Assembly: GCA_963741305.1 (NCBI GenBank)
Contig: CAVUHL010000003.1
Coordinates: 6,448,001 to 6,512,000 of the forward strand
Reading direction: 5' to 3'
Length of the DNA stretch: 64,000 nt
Origin: DATMER01 sp963741305
GTDB taxonomy: Bacteria > Acidobacteriota > Thermoanaerobaculia > Multivoradales > UBA5704
Part shown: positions 1 through 7,272 of the stretch, in pieces
How the letters are laid out: the number at the start of each line of letters is the position of its first letter
Position numbering within the stretch: the stretch's first letter is position 1
Notes under the pieces: model-generated
Seen by the model: the letters and a program-made list of their open reading frames with translations, nothing else
Databases searched by the model: none
Told to the model about the DNA's origin: nothing
Program-made: the position numbers and the translations under genes

Positions 1-452
1 GGTGTGGCGAACGCGGCATCGATCAGAAGGATCGTGAGCCCCCATTTCAAAAACGTGCAGAGGTTGAAGATTTCGGAGGGGCACTGCTGTCTTCTAATCG
101 TGTCGTCCCCGTGGGCATGGTCGTAGCTGCCCAAGGCGATGAAGACCAACTGGCTCTGCTTGTCTTTTATGAGGTTTTGAAGGTGCACTGACAAGCAGGC
201 CTTCACCGCCGGGTCGTAACTGAGAGGGACGGGCCTGAGACCCACCGTGAGGGTGCTGTGCTGCTGGATGTTGTAATCAGCTACCGTGAGGTCGTCTTTG
301 AGGAGCTTTGTGCCGCAGGTCAGGATGATGCGGTCGGCTGTCCACTGTCCCCCTATCTTTGCGGCTACCTTCTGCTTGACTTCAAGGATGGTATCGGTTG
401 GCTCGATTTCAAGGGTGTGGTGGCTTTTGTCCAGCTTGACGAAGACTTGCAT
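1..452 (-). CDS. Ubiquitin-like domain protein, truncated by the window edge
   Basis: The minus-strand frame opens at ATG 452-450 and runs off the left edge (about 150 codons, no stop). Residues 1-76 read as a ubiquitin fold: MQVFVK at the start, EPTDTI in the middle, DYNIQ near 59-63 and STL at 66-68. By my eye alignment about 33 of 76 residues match eukaryotic ubiquitin, and the Ile44 equivalent is kept. The C-terminal LRGG is replaced by LRPVP and the chain continues, so it cannot be a processed free modifier. The following ~75 residues are unrecognised; they contain two probable hydrophobic strands (LVFIALGSYDH and TILLIDAAF) and the motif RRQQCP. A GAGGT lies 13 nt upstream of the ATG. 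GC is about 56 %, well below neighbours. An assembly chimera with eukaryotic DNA is the main alternative. Confidence 0.72.
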   Translation of the reverse strand, partial: MQVFVKLDKSHHTLEIEPTDTILEVKQKVAAKIGGQWTADRIILTCGTKLLKDDLTVADYNIQQHSTLTVGLRPVPLSYDPAVKACLSVHLQNLIKDKQSQLVFIALGSYDHAHGDDTIRRQQCPSEIFNLCTFLKWGLTILLIDAAFAT

Positions 453-542
453 GGGATGGGGGGTTACCTCGGGTGGGTTTTCTCGGAGTCTCTGAGAATA
501 GAGTGGAGCTGGACTGCCGGAAGTTTCAGCAGCCCGCTCCGA

Positions 543-548
543 TACAAT
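543..548 (+). promoter_or_regulatory. -10 box TACAAT, leaderless-type
   Basis: TACAAT ends 8 nt before the GTG at 557, so the expected transcription start falls on or next to the start codon. No Shine-Dalgarno sequence lies between them. Confidence 0.5.
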
Positions 549-556
549 CCCGAGCC

Positions 557-1159
557 GTGAAAGCCCCGCTCCTTCCCTTCGCCTTCCTCCTCCTGCTCGC
601 CGCCTGCGGCCAGGAGATCCCCAACCTGGATTCCCCCGGCCGGACGATCGTCTGCCTCGGGGACTCGATTACCTCGGGTGTGGGCGCCGCGGGACAGCCT
701 TATCCCGGCCTGCTCGCGGAGAAGCTGGGCGTCGAGGTGATCAATGCGGGAGTGCCCGGCGACACTTCCGAGGACGGCCTTGCCCGGGTCGAGGAGGTCC
801 TTGCCCTCGATCCGTGGCTGGTGATCGTCGAGCTCGGGGGCAACGACATCCTGCGCCAGGTGACGCCGGCCCGGAGCGAGGCGGCGCTGCGCCAGATCCT
901 GGACCGGCTGCTCGCTGGCCGGGTGGTGCCTGTGCTCGTCGAGATCGAGGTCCCCTTCCGCGGCAAGTACGCCGAGGTGTTCGAGCGGATCGACGACGAC
1001 TACGACATCCCGATCGTGGAGGACACCCTTGGCGAGATCCTCCTGGATGCTGACTTGAAAGCCGATCCGATCCACCCCAACGCCGAGGGCCAGAAGATCC
1101 TGGCCGAGGCCATCGCCGATGTGGTCGAGCCGATCTTGAAAGCGCGGAGGAAGCGATGA
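557..1159 (+). CDS. GDSL-family lipase/esterase lipoprotein (TesA-like)
   Basis: An SGNH hydrolase of 200 residues. From GTG 557 the protein begins with a lipoprotein signal ending in LLAAC, so it is likely lipidated at that Cys and exported. Block I is GDSITSG with the catalytic Ser, block III is GGND, and block V is DPIHPN with the Asp/His pair. The order and length fit the TesA/arylesterase group; the natural substrate is unknown. An ATG at 473 is in frame, but starting there would bury the signal peptide behind about 28 residues, so GTG 557 is preferred. Its TGA overlaps the next ATG (ATGA), so it is probably co-translated with the YfiH gene. Confidence 0.85.
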   Translation: MKAPLLPFAFLLLLAACGQEIPNLDSPGRTIVCLGDSITSGVGAAGQPYPGLLAEKLGVEVINAGVPGDTSEDGLARVEEVLALDPWLVIVELGGNDILRQVTPARSEAALRQILDRLLAGRVVPVLVEIEVPFRGKYAEVFERIDDDYDIPIVEDTLGEILLDADLKADPIHPNAEGQKILAEAIADVVEPILKARRKR

Positions 1160-1803
1160 TGGAGGAGGACGCTTACTGGGTCTGGAGCGACCGTCGGGGG
1201 GATGTCGAGGTCCGCTTCACGGGCCGCGGGCCTGCCGGAGAGCGGGATGAGATCCTCGCCTGTATCGAGCCGGGTGAGCCCGGAGCTCCTCCGGTCGCTT
1301 GGGCCAAGCAGATCCACTCCGCCACCGTCCTGCCCGCCCATCCCGGGCATTGCGGCGAGGGGGATGCCCTGTTCGGCGACGCTCCGGATCTTGCTCTCTC
1401 GGTGGTGACCGCCGACTGCGTGCCGGTCCTCCTGGCCGGTCCACGAGGATTGGCGGCGGTTCACGCCGGATGGCGCGGGCTGGTCGGTGGCGTGATCCCG
1501 GCCACATTGGAAAAGCTTGGCGGAGCAGAAACGGCCTGGATCGGTCCGACGATCGGCCCCTGCTGCTATGAGGTCGGGGAGGAGGTGGCGGAGCAGTTCC
1601 CGGCTGAAGCCGTCGTTCTCGGATCGGACAAGCCTCACCTGGACCTGGTCACGGCGGCCCGGCTCCAGTTGAAGGGTATCGAAGATGTCCGCACCGTGGG
1701 GATCTGCACCCGGTGTGCGGAGGACCGGCTTTACAGCTATCGGAGAGAGGGCAAAGGGGTGGGCCGGAACGTGGCGTTCATCTGGAGGCGGTCCGGGCCC
1801 TGA
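1156..1803 (+). CDS. YfiH/PgeF-family multicopper polyphenol oxidase-like (purine nucleoside phosphorylase) protein
   Basis: A 215-residue YfiH-family (DUF152) protein. Family motifs appear in order: AKQIHSA, TADCVPVLL, AVHAGWRG and IGPCCYEV, carrying the Cys and two His residues that form the zinc/active site. Members act on purine nucleosides in the cytoplasm, and PgeF is also reported to clear misincorporated serine from muropeptide precursors. Which role applies here cannot be read from sequence. Length is slightly short for the family (about 240). Start ATG 1156 overlaps the upstream stop (ATGA). The 3' end overlaps the convergent rlmN by 26 bp. Confidence 0.9.
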   Translation: MMEEDAYWVWSDRRGDVEVRFTGRGPAGERDEILACIEPGEPGAPPVAWAKQIHSATVLPAHPGHCGEGDALFGDAPDLALSVVTADCVPVLLAGPRGLAAVHAGWRGLVGGVIPATLEKLGGAETAWIGPTIGPCCYEVGEEVAEQFPAEAVVLGSDKPHLDLVTAARLQLKGIEDVRTVGICTRCAEDRLYSYRREGKGVGRNVAFIWRRSGP

Positions 1804-2854
1804 CTCCGCGGGGATCTCGGCCGAACGCCCGGAGCTGACCGCACGCGGCGCTGACGTCGTCGCCCCTCCGCCGGCGGACGGTGGCGATCAATCCCTTCTG
1901 GCGCAGCCGTTCCTGGAACCGGTCGATCGCCTCGTCATTGGGCGGGACCATGCGGTCGCCCAGCACCTGGTCTGCATTGATCGGGATCAGGTTGACCTTG
2001 GCGCGCACGCCGCTCAGCAGCTTGACCAGGCGGTCGGCATCGCGGACGGAGTCGTTCAGGTCCCGGATCAGGACGTACTCGAAGGTGATCTTGCGCCCCT
2101 TTTCCAGCGGGTAGCGGCGGAGGGCCGCCATCAGGTCGGCCAGCGGCCAGGTGCGGTTGATCGGCATGATCTCGGTGCGCTGGGCATCGTCCGATGCATG
2201 CAGGGAGATGGCGAGGTTGGGGCGGCGCTCCCAGGCGGCCATCTCTTCCAGGCCGGGCAGGATGCCCACGGTCGAGACGGTGATCCGGTGCGGCGAGATC
2301 CACTCGGTGAGGATGTCGAGCGCGGCCTTCACATTCTCCAGGTTGAGCAGCGGCTCGCCCATGCCCATGAAGACGATGTTGAGCCCCTCCATGGGGAGGT
2401 TCGCTTCGGCGCGGATCGCCAGCACCTGGCCCACGATCTCGCCCGCCGTGAGGTTGCGGCCCGCCCCCCAGTAGCCGGTCACGCAGAAGGAGCAGGCCAG
2501 GGCGCAACCGGCCTGGCTGGAGATACAGAAGGTCCGGCGGTGCCTCTCCGGGATGTCGACTGCCTCGATGGTGGCGCCGTCGTGCAGCTTGAACAGGTAC
2601 TTGCAGGTGCCGTCGGACGCGAGCCGCTTTTCGGAAATCTCGGGCAGGCCGAAGCGGAAGCGCTCCGCGAGCCTGGCGCGGAGGTCCTTGCCGAGGTCGG
2701 TCATCTCGGAGATGTCGCGGACCGCCCGGGCATAGAGCGCCTGGTAGACCTGCTCTGCCCGGAAAGGGCGGTCGATTACCGGAGCGAGCGCTTCGGCGAG
2801 GCGCTCCCGGTTCAGGCCGAGCAGGTCGGTGCGGGTTTCGATTGCGGTTTCCAT
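1778..2854 (-). CDS. rlmN: 23S rRNA A2503 / tRNA A37 C2-methyltransferase RlmN
   Basis: A radical SAM methyltransferase of 358 residues, cytoplasmic. The cluster motif C-x3-C-x2-C lies at Cys117, Cys121 and Cys124 (QAGCALACSFC), preceded by Cys110. The methyl-carrying Cys is in the C-terminal SAACGQL motif. I chose ATG 2854 (METAIETRTD), because family alignment begins there; the frame extends upstream with low-complexity Pro/Arg sequence that looks non-coding. It follows the small gene at 2881-3201 by 26 bp and probably shares its strong promoter at 3231-3259. The 3' end overlaps the YfiH gene convergently. Confidence 0.95.
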   Translation of the reverse strand: METAIETRTDLLGLNRERLAEALAPVIDRPFRAEQVYQALYARAVRDISEMTDLGKDLRARLAERFRFGLPEISEKRLASDGTCKYLFKLHDGATIEAVDIPERHRRTFCISSQAGCALACSFCVTGYWGAGRNLTAGEIVGQVLAIRAEANLPMEGLNIVFMGMGEPLLNLENVKAALDILTEWISPHRITVSTVGILPGLEEMAAWERRPNLAISLHASDDAQRTEIMPINRTWPLADLMAALRRYPLEKGRKITFEYVLIRDLNDSVRDADRLVKLLSGVRAKVNLIPINADQVLGDRMVPPNDEAIDRFQERLRQKGLIATVRRRRGDDVSAACGQLRAFGRDPRGVRARTASR

Positions 2855-2880
2855 GGTTTTGCGGGCTTGCCCGCGGGACG

Positions 2881-3201
2881 TCAGGTCGCCGTGGTACGGC
2901 GCCGGCGCAGGCGCCGGGTGGGATCGATGCCGATCGACCGCAGGAAGTTGAGGTCGCGGCCGTCGATCTGAAAGACCGGCTCGGCCGATCCGGAGCGGAA
3001 GCTTGGGGCGGTCAGCGAGAGCGGCTCTTCGTCGAGGCTCTCCCGCTTGCAATCGACCAGCAGGTAGAGCGCATAGCCCTCCTCGCGGATCTTCCGCAGC
3101 GTCCGATTGACCTCCGCCGAATCAGAGATGGCCTCGGAAAGAGCGCGCCTGAGCTCGCGCAGCATCTGATGGAGCTTGTCGTCCAGCTCGGGATCCTCCA
3201 C
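2881..3201 (-). CDS. Small uncharacterised protein upstream of rlmN
   Basis: A 106-residue acidic/basic protein with a GTG start. I do not recognise a family. Residues 5-45 look alpha-helical with regular Leu spacing (LHQMLRELRRALSEAI), then a short hydrophobic strand YALYLLVD follows. The C-terminal half ends in a run of Arg (RRLRRRR). A textbook sigma-70-type promoter sits just upstream, and it is the first gene of a likely two-gene unit with rlmN, so it is probably expressed. No signal peptide or membrane segment. Confidence 0.65.
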   Translation of the reverse strand: MEDPELDDKLHQMLRELRRALSEAISDSAEVNRTLRKIREEGYALYLLVDCKRESLDEEPLSLTAPSFRSGSAEPVFQIDGRDLNFLRSIGIDPTRRLRRRRTTAT

Positions 3202-3230
3202 GGCCTGGTTTTCGATGGGCCGACGCCGGG

Positions 3231-3259
3231 ATTATCACCCCTGTCCAATGGGGTGTCAA
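3231..3259 (-). promoter_or_regulatory. Sigma-70-type promoter of the rlmN operon
   Basis: On the minus strand TTGACA (3259-3254), a 17-bp spacer and GATAAT (3236-3231) are preceded by a TG, close to consensus. The predicted start lies about 20 nt upstream of the GTG at 3201. Confidence 0.75.
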
Positions 3260-3375
3260 ACGACGGCGAGGCATTCAACAAAAGCCCGTGCACCCGGCAT
3301 TCCACGGGGGGGTGGCCCGCTTGGATCGTGGTAACCTATTGGGCCCTCTGAAGGAAAAACTAGAGGAAAGACGTG

Positions 3376-4332
3376 ATGGCGCAACCCTTCGTTCAGAACG
3401 GGCTCGAGGCTTGGCTCGCTGCCGCCGGCTTCCCCGAGTGCGAGCCCCTTCCGCTGCCCGGCGACGTGTCGCCCCGGCGCTATACCCGCCTGGTCGGACC
3501 GGATGGCGGCAGCGCGATCCTCGCCACCTATCCGCCGGAGATCCGCGATACCTGTACCCGTTTCCTGCGCACCACCGCTCTGCTGGAGCCGGCTGGAGTG
3601 CCGGTGCCGAGGGTGCTGGCTTCGTCCTGCGACGAGGGCTGGATGCTGGTGGAAGACCTCGGGCCGGAGACGCTGGCCGAGTGGGGCCGCGGCCGTCCCT
3701 GGAGCGAGCTGCAGCCGTACTTCGAGCGGGGGCTCGAGCTGGTGGACCGCATCGGCCGCATCCCGGTCAAGAGTGTGGAGGGGCTCAACCCGCGGCTCGG
3801 CGGCGAGCTGCTGCGCAAGGAGCTCGCCCAGACCTGGGACCTCTTCCTCCAACCGCGGGCGCTCACCGGCGGCGAGCCGCTGACGCGCGCCCTGAGCGCC
3901 GCTTTGGATGCTATCTGCGCCAACCTGGATGCCGAGACCCCGGTCACCTGCCACCGGGACTTCATGGTGCGGAACCTGATGCCCGTAGCTGGCGGCCTGA
4001 TCGTGCTCGACCACCAGGATTTGCGCCTGGGGCCTCCGGCCTACGACCTGGCTTCGCTGCTCAACGACAGCCTCTTCCCGCCGCCCGGGATGGAGGAGGT
4101 ACTGCTCGCCAGGGCATCTTTCGACCGGGTCAGCTATCACCGGGCCGCGGCGCAGCGGACGCTCAAGGCGATCGGCACCTACGCCTCGTTCGCCTTGCGC
4201 GGAGCCGACCGCCATCTGCCGCTCGTGCCGCCGACCCTGGGCCGCTGCCTGGCCCATCTCGCCCGGGTGCCCGAGAGCGCGCCGCTGGCCTCCGACCTGG
4301 CCCAGGCGTGGGCCTCGGTCCTGATCTGCTAG
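3376..4332 (+). CDS. AmgK-like aminoglycoside phosphotransferase-family kinase
   Basis: A cytoplasmic APH/ChoK-fold kinase of about 318 residues. The catalytic loop is HRDFMVRN (Asp base and metal-binding Asn), followed by DHQD, the equivalent of the DFG-type metal site. An N-terminal YTRL/GSAI segment fits the nucleotide-binding lobe. The closest family I know is COG3178/AmgK, which phosphorylates amino-sugars such as N-acetylmuramate in cell-wall recycling; the substrate here is inferred only. GTG 3373 and ATG 3376 are adjacent possible starts. The SD GAGGAAAG at 3363-3370 serves both. TatA follows 39 bp downstream. Confidence 0.8.
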   Translation: MAQPFVQNGLEAWLAAAGFPECEPLPLPGDVSPRRYTRLVGPDGGSAILATYPPEIRDTCTRFLRTTALLEPAGVPVPRVLASSCDEGWMLVEDLGPETLAEWGRGRPWSELQPYFERGLELVDRIGRIPVKSVEGLNPRLGGELLRKELAQTWDLFLQPRALTGGEPLTRALSAALDAICANLDAETPVTCHRDFMVRNLMPVAGGLIVLDHQDLRLGPPAYDLASLLNDSLFPPPGMEEVLLARASFDRVSYHRAAAQRTLKAIGTYASFALRGADRHLPLVPPTLGRCLAHLARVPESAPLASDLAQAWASVLIC

Positions 4333-4371
4333 ACTGCCCGAGAGGGCATCACCGCCCCAGGAGCTTGAAAT

Positions 4372-4566
4372 ATGCCTAGCCTCGGTGTCCCAGAGCTGAT
4401 GATCGTCTTCCTCATCATCATTGTCTTGTTTGGCGCGTCGCGCCTGCCCCAGATCGGCAAGGGGCTGGGCGAGGGGATCCGCAACTTCAAGAAGGGTGTG
4501 AAAGCAGCAGGGGACGATACCCCGGATCAGCTCGAAGAGAAGACCGGCTCCCCACGCAATCCCTGA
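4372..4566 (+). CDS. tatA: Sec-independent twin-arginine translocase subunit TatA
   Basis: A 64-residue TatA/E protein. One N-terminal transmembrane helix (LMIVFLIIIVLFGA) is followed by the FG-x-SRLPQIGKGLGEGIRNFKKG amphipathic helix typical of the family and a short charged tail. It forms the protein-conducting oligomer of the Tat pathway in the inner membrane. No tatB or tatC is in this window, so the partners are encoded elsewhere. An AGGAG precedes the ATG. A GC-rich hairpin follows the stop. Confidence 0.93.
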   Translation: MPSLGVPELMIVFLIIIVLFGASRLPQIGKGLGEGIRNFKKGVKAAGDDTPDQLEEKTGSPRNP

Positions 4567-4577
4567 CCCTCAATGCA

Positions 4578-4600
4578 GGGGCGGGGTTTGTCCCCGCCCC
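4578..4600. terminator. GC-rich hairpin between convergent genes
   Basis: GGGGCGGGG, loop TTTGT, CCCCGCCCC: a perfect 9-bp stem between the tatA and transglycosylase stops. No clear T-run, so it may work as a bidirectional or factor-assisted terminator. Confidence 0.55.
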
Positions 4601-4628
4601 CATCACTGAGGTGCGCCGATGCGGCGCC

Positions 4629-5372
4629 TCAGCCTGCCGATTTGACCGGCACGAACGGGTCTCTTCCCCAGCCCGCCCTTTTCCAGGCCTTCTCGGAGTG
4701 CCCGCGGTGGATCGCCAGCACCTTGCGCACGTATTGCCGGGTCTCCCGGAAGGGCGGCACGCCGTTGTAGCGGGCCACGGCCGCCGGTCCCGCGTTGTAG
4801 GCGGCGAGCGCCCGCTCCACGTCGCCGTCGAACTCCCGTAGCAGCCAGGACAGGTACCGGGTACCGGCCTCCAGGTTCGCATAGGGCTCGAGGAGGTCGG
4901 GCGTGCCATAGAGGCCGCCGGTCGAGGGGAGGATCTGCATCAGGCCCATTGCCCCCTTGGGGGAGACGGCGCCCGGGCTGAAGCGGGATTCGGCCTCGAC
5001 GATGGCGGCCACGAGCAGGCCATCCACGCTGTGCTTCTGGGCGGTGCGCCAGATCTGGGAGCCGTAGGGGAGCCCCACGAGGACTTCGCGGCGGGCGGCC
5101 TCGGCTTGCTCCACAGGGAATGCCGTCATCTCGCTTGGCTGGTTGGCGAGGGCGGCGTCCATGTCGCCCTGGGTGAAGGCGTGGAAACGCCCTGATTCGG
5201 GCCTCGCTTGGACGACCCATCGCGCAAGGTCTTGCAGGGCCTGGCTCTCTGGAGGGGAGTCAGGAAGGCGGAACGGGTCGGGAATGGCGGTGTCGGACGG
5301 AGTGGAGTTAAAAGAAATCACCAGAAACATCATCGTCGCGAGCACCGTGAACGGCACGCGTTTCGGGTTCAT
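4629..5372 (-). CDS. Lytic transglycosylase (SLT domain), exported
   Basis: A peptidoglycan lytic transglycosylase of 247 residues. Residues 8-20 are a hydrophobic signal/anchor (FTVLATMMFLVIS). The SLT fold follows after about residue 100: the catalytic Glu is E128 in EAESRF, with SPKGAMGLMQ, the LEAGTRYL motif and AAYNAGP. It cleaves glycan strands to 1,6-anhydromuramyl products in the periplasm. ATG 5372 is chosen because GGAGG sits 4-5 nt upstream; earlier in-frame starts lack a signal peptide. Monocistronic and convergent with tatA. Confidence 0.9.
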   Translation of the reverse strand: MNPKRVPFTVLATMMFLVISFNSTPSDTAIPDPFRLPDSPPESQALQDLARWVVQARPESGRFHAFTQGDMDAALANQPSEMTAFPVEQAEAARREVLVGLPYGSQIWRTAQKHSVDGLLVAAIVEAESRFSPGAVSPKGAMGLMQILPSTGGLYGTPDLLEPYANLEAGTRYLSWLLREFDGDVERALAAYNAGPAAVARYNGVPPFRETRQYVRKVLAIHRGHSEKAWKRAGWGRDPFVPVKSAG

Positions 5373-5521
5373 AGCCCTCCTTTGCGCGGTCGCACGGTGA
5401 GCCCGTTCCAGGATACGCCGGAGCGGACCTCGTTTGTAAAAACAACAGAAGCCACCCGCGAAAACACGCAGGTGGCACACGTTGACTCTAGTTGAACTTA
5501 CTGCAGGATCGGTGCCAGAAA

Positions 5522-5824
5522 CTACGAATCGGAGAGCGGGGGCATCTTGCGGCGGGCCGACTTCCGGTTGGCCAGCCCGTAGTCCTCCGAGGCGATCCCC
5601 AGGTCTGAGACCTTGTTGCGGAGGGTGTTGCGGTGGACTCCCAGCGACTTGGCGGAGCGGCAGAAGTTGCCCCGGTTGGTCTTGAGGGAGGCCACGATGA
5701 ACTGGCGCTCGAACTCCCTGCGTGCCTGCTCGAGGGTCAGGCCGCGGCGGACGAGCTCGTCGACGATTTGAAACAGGCGTCCATTGAGGTTTTGATCGGC
5801 CAAGAACGTATCCTCGGGGAACAT
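5522..5824 (-). CDS. Fis-type helix-turn-helix DNA-binding protein
   Basis: A small DNA-binding protein of 100 residues. The C-terminal half carries the Fis fold: FERQFIVASL, then NRGNFCRSAKSLGVHRNTLRNKVSDL, the HTH seen at the end of NtrC-type activators and in Fis. There is no receiver or AAA+ domain, so it is a stand-alone Fis-like protein, perhaps nucleoid-associated or a local regulator. ATG 5824 has no evident SD. A -10-like TAGTCT (minus strand, 5855-5850) would start transcription about 18 nt upstream, and a TTG at 5839 is an alternative start. Basic C-terminal tail. Confidence 0.8.
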   Translation of the reverse strand: MFPEDTFLADQNLNGRLFQIVDELVRRGLTLEQARREFERQFIVASLKTNRGNFCRSAKSLGVHRNTLRNKVSDLGIASEDYGLANRKSARRKMPPLSDS

Positions 5825-5855
5825 TGCACTGCGAACCAAGGGAAGCATCAGACTA

Positions 5856-5889
5856 GCACAGGCGCCCGGGAATGCCCAAGCGCCTGTGC
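5856..5889 (-). terminator. Hairpin downstream of the LysM gene
   Basis: Perfect 10-bp inverted repeat GCACAGGCGC / GCGCCTGTGC with a 14-nt loop, directly after the LysM stop and upstream of the Fis gene. It abuts the Fis -10 box, so it could also affect that promoter. Confidence 0.55.
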
Positions 5890-5901
5890 GTTCGGCGAGG
5901 G

Positions 5902-7080
5902 TCACTTCGGGGAGAGCCAGTCCCCGATGAAGACGGCGTAGCGCGATTCGATGACCTTGGCGAGCGAGGAGTTCTTGTGGACGGCCAGGATGGCGAGCTC
6001 GCCGATGACGATCGGCGGCAGCCGTTCGTCGCGGTTCTTGCGGTAGATGGTGTACAGGTCGCCGGGAGTGACCTCCGCATCCTCCCCGCGGTCGATGTAG
6101 ACCACGTGGTCCTCGGCGATCGAGACCAGGTCGTCCTGGGTGAAGAGGATGACGGGGTTGTCCCGCAGATCCTCCTCGGGCTCCGGGTAGTTGACTGGGC
6201 GCAGGGCGCCGAGGCGGCCGAGGGGCACCGGCTCGGGCTCGAAAGTGCGGAGCTGCTGCCCGATCAGGATCGGATCGCAGGAGTGGACGATCTCGCCGAT
6301 GGCGGTCTCTTCCTGGACCGACAGCACCCGGATGCGGCCGAGGTAGTGGTAGAAGCGGCCCGTGACCTGCTTGGTGATGGGATGGACGACCTGGCGCTGG
6401 GGCTGGATGACGGTGAACAGGGCGCCGGGGCTCATGCCCCGGGAACGGCCGCCGTCGAGGTAGACGATGTCCCCGGTCGACAGGTTGTACTTGGCCGTGC
6501 CTGGCTTGCCGTACTTGCCGCGGAAGCCGTAGCTCGGGAGCTTGTCCAGGTCGGGGCCGATGGAATCGTACTCCGAGCCGATGATCGTGTGCTCGAACTT
6601 CTCGTCGAGGTCGCCGATGAAGCCCGAGCAGTAGATGTCGCTCTCGCCGCCGAGCGGGACCGGGTCGCCGGCCGCCTGGTCCGAGGTCAGCACGTCGCCC
6701 TGCGGCGCACCGATGTCCTCGGGCCAGCCTTCCTCGCCTTCCTCGCCCCCTTCCGCCAGGCTGTCCACGGGCGCCACCTCGGGGCCGAGCACCAGCGGGT
6801 CGCCCGGGTAGATCCAGTGGGCGTCCAGGATGTACTGGTTCCTCTCCCAGATCTGCGGCCACAGGTAGGGGTCGCCGTGGAACCGGGCCGCGAGGTCCCA
6901 GAGGGTATCGCCCCGCTGGATCACATGGACCTGGCTCCCCGCGGGCGGCTGCGGCGGATCCCAGGCGGTCCAGTGACCGTCCACGAGGTGGAGGTCTTGC
7001 GGCGGACGGTCCGCGGCCGCAAGGGATTGAGTACCGAGTAAAACGCCAGCTACTACGAGACCGGCAAGCCGCACTCTCAT
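5902..7080 (-). CDS. LysM domain-containing exported protein
   Basis: A 392-residue protein with an N-terminal signal peptide ending around LGTQSLAAA. A LysM domain begins near residue 50 (VHVIQRGDTLWDLAARFHGDPYLWPQIWERN), which binds GlcNAc-containing peptidoglycan. The remaining ~280 residues hold two or more beta-rich repeats around YLSTGDIVYLDGG-like and DHVVYIDRGEDAEVTPGDLYTIYR segments, resembling the SH3-like C-terminal regions of LysM proteins in Acidobacteriota. Role probably cell-wall binding or scaffolding. ATG 7080 follows GGAGG at 5 nt. Followed by the hairpin at 5856-5889. Confidence 0.8.
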   Translation of the reverse strand: MRVRLAGLVVAGVLLGTQSLAAADRPPQDLHLVDGHWTAWDPPQPPAGSQVHVIQRGDTLWDLAARFHGDPYLWPQIWERNQYILDAHWIYPGDPLVLGPEVAPVDSLAEGGEEGEEGWPEDIGAPQGDVLTSDQAAGDPVPLGGESDIYCSGFIGDLDEKFEHTIIGSEYDSIGPDLDKLPSYGFRGKYGKPGTAKYNLSTGDIVYLDGGRSRGMSPGALFTVIQPQRQVVHPITKQVTGRFYHYLGRIRVLSVQEETAIGEIVHSCDPILIGQQLRTFEPEPVPLGRLGALRPVNYPEPEEDLRDNPVILFTQDDLVSIAEDHVVYIDRGEDAEVTPGDLYTIYRKNRDERLPPIVIGELAILAVHKNSSLAKVIESRYAVFIGDWLSPK

Positions 7081-7206
7081 GAGGGCCTCCTGAACGCCAG
7101 GGAGGAAAGGCATAGTGAATTCGCTATGCCCTAAGCTACAGAGTCTTACTGCGGCTGTCAAGCTTACCGCAATAAGGTTGAAGTTTTACTTGAGAAATTT
7201 GATCCC

Positions 7207-7269
7207 AACCCCTCTCTCCCCAACCCTCTCCCCCGCTTGCGCGGGGAAGAGGGAGCCAGAGGTGAGGGG
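7207..7269. repeat. C/T-rich extragenic palindromic repeat
   Basis: Imperfect palindrome of the CCCTCTCCCC...GGGGAAGAGGG type with core CCCCGCTTGCGCGGGG. A close relative lies at 60269-60316. It sits just past the 3' end of cpoB and upstream of the LysM gene. Confidence 0.6.
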
Positions 7270-7272
7270 CTT

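Noticed and set aside
258..560. Plus-strand 100-codon frame at the left edge
   Set aside because: It overlaps the minus-strand ubiquitin-like gene, which has clear homology; the plus frame shows no family pattern.
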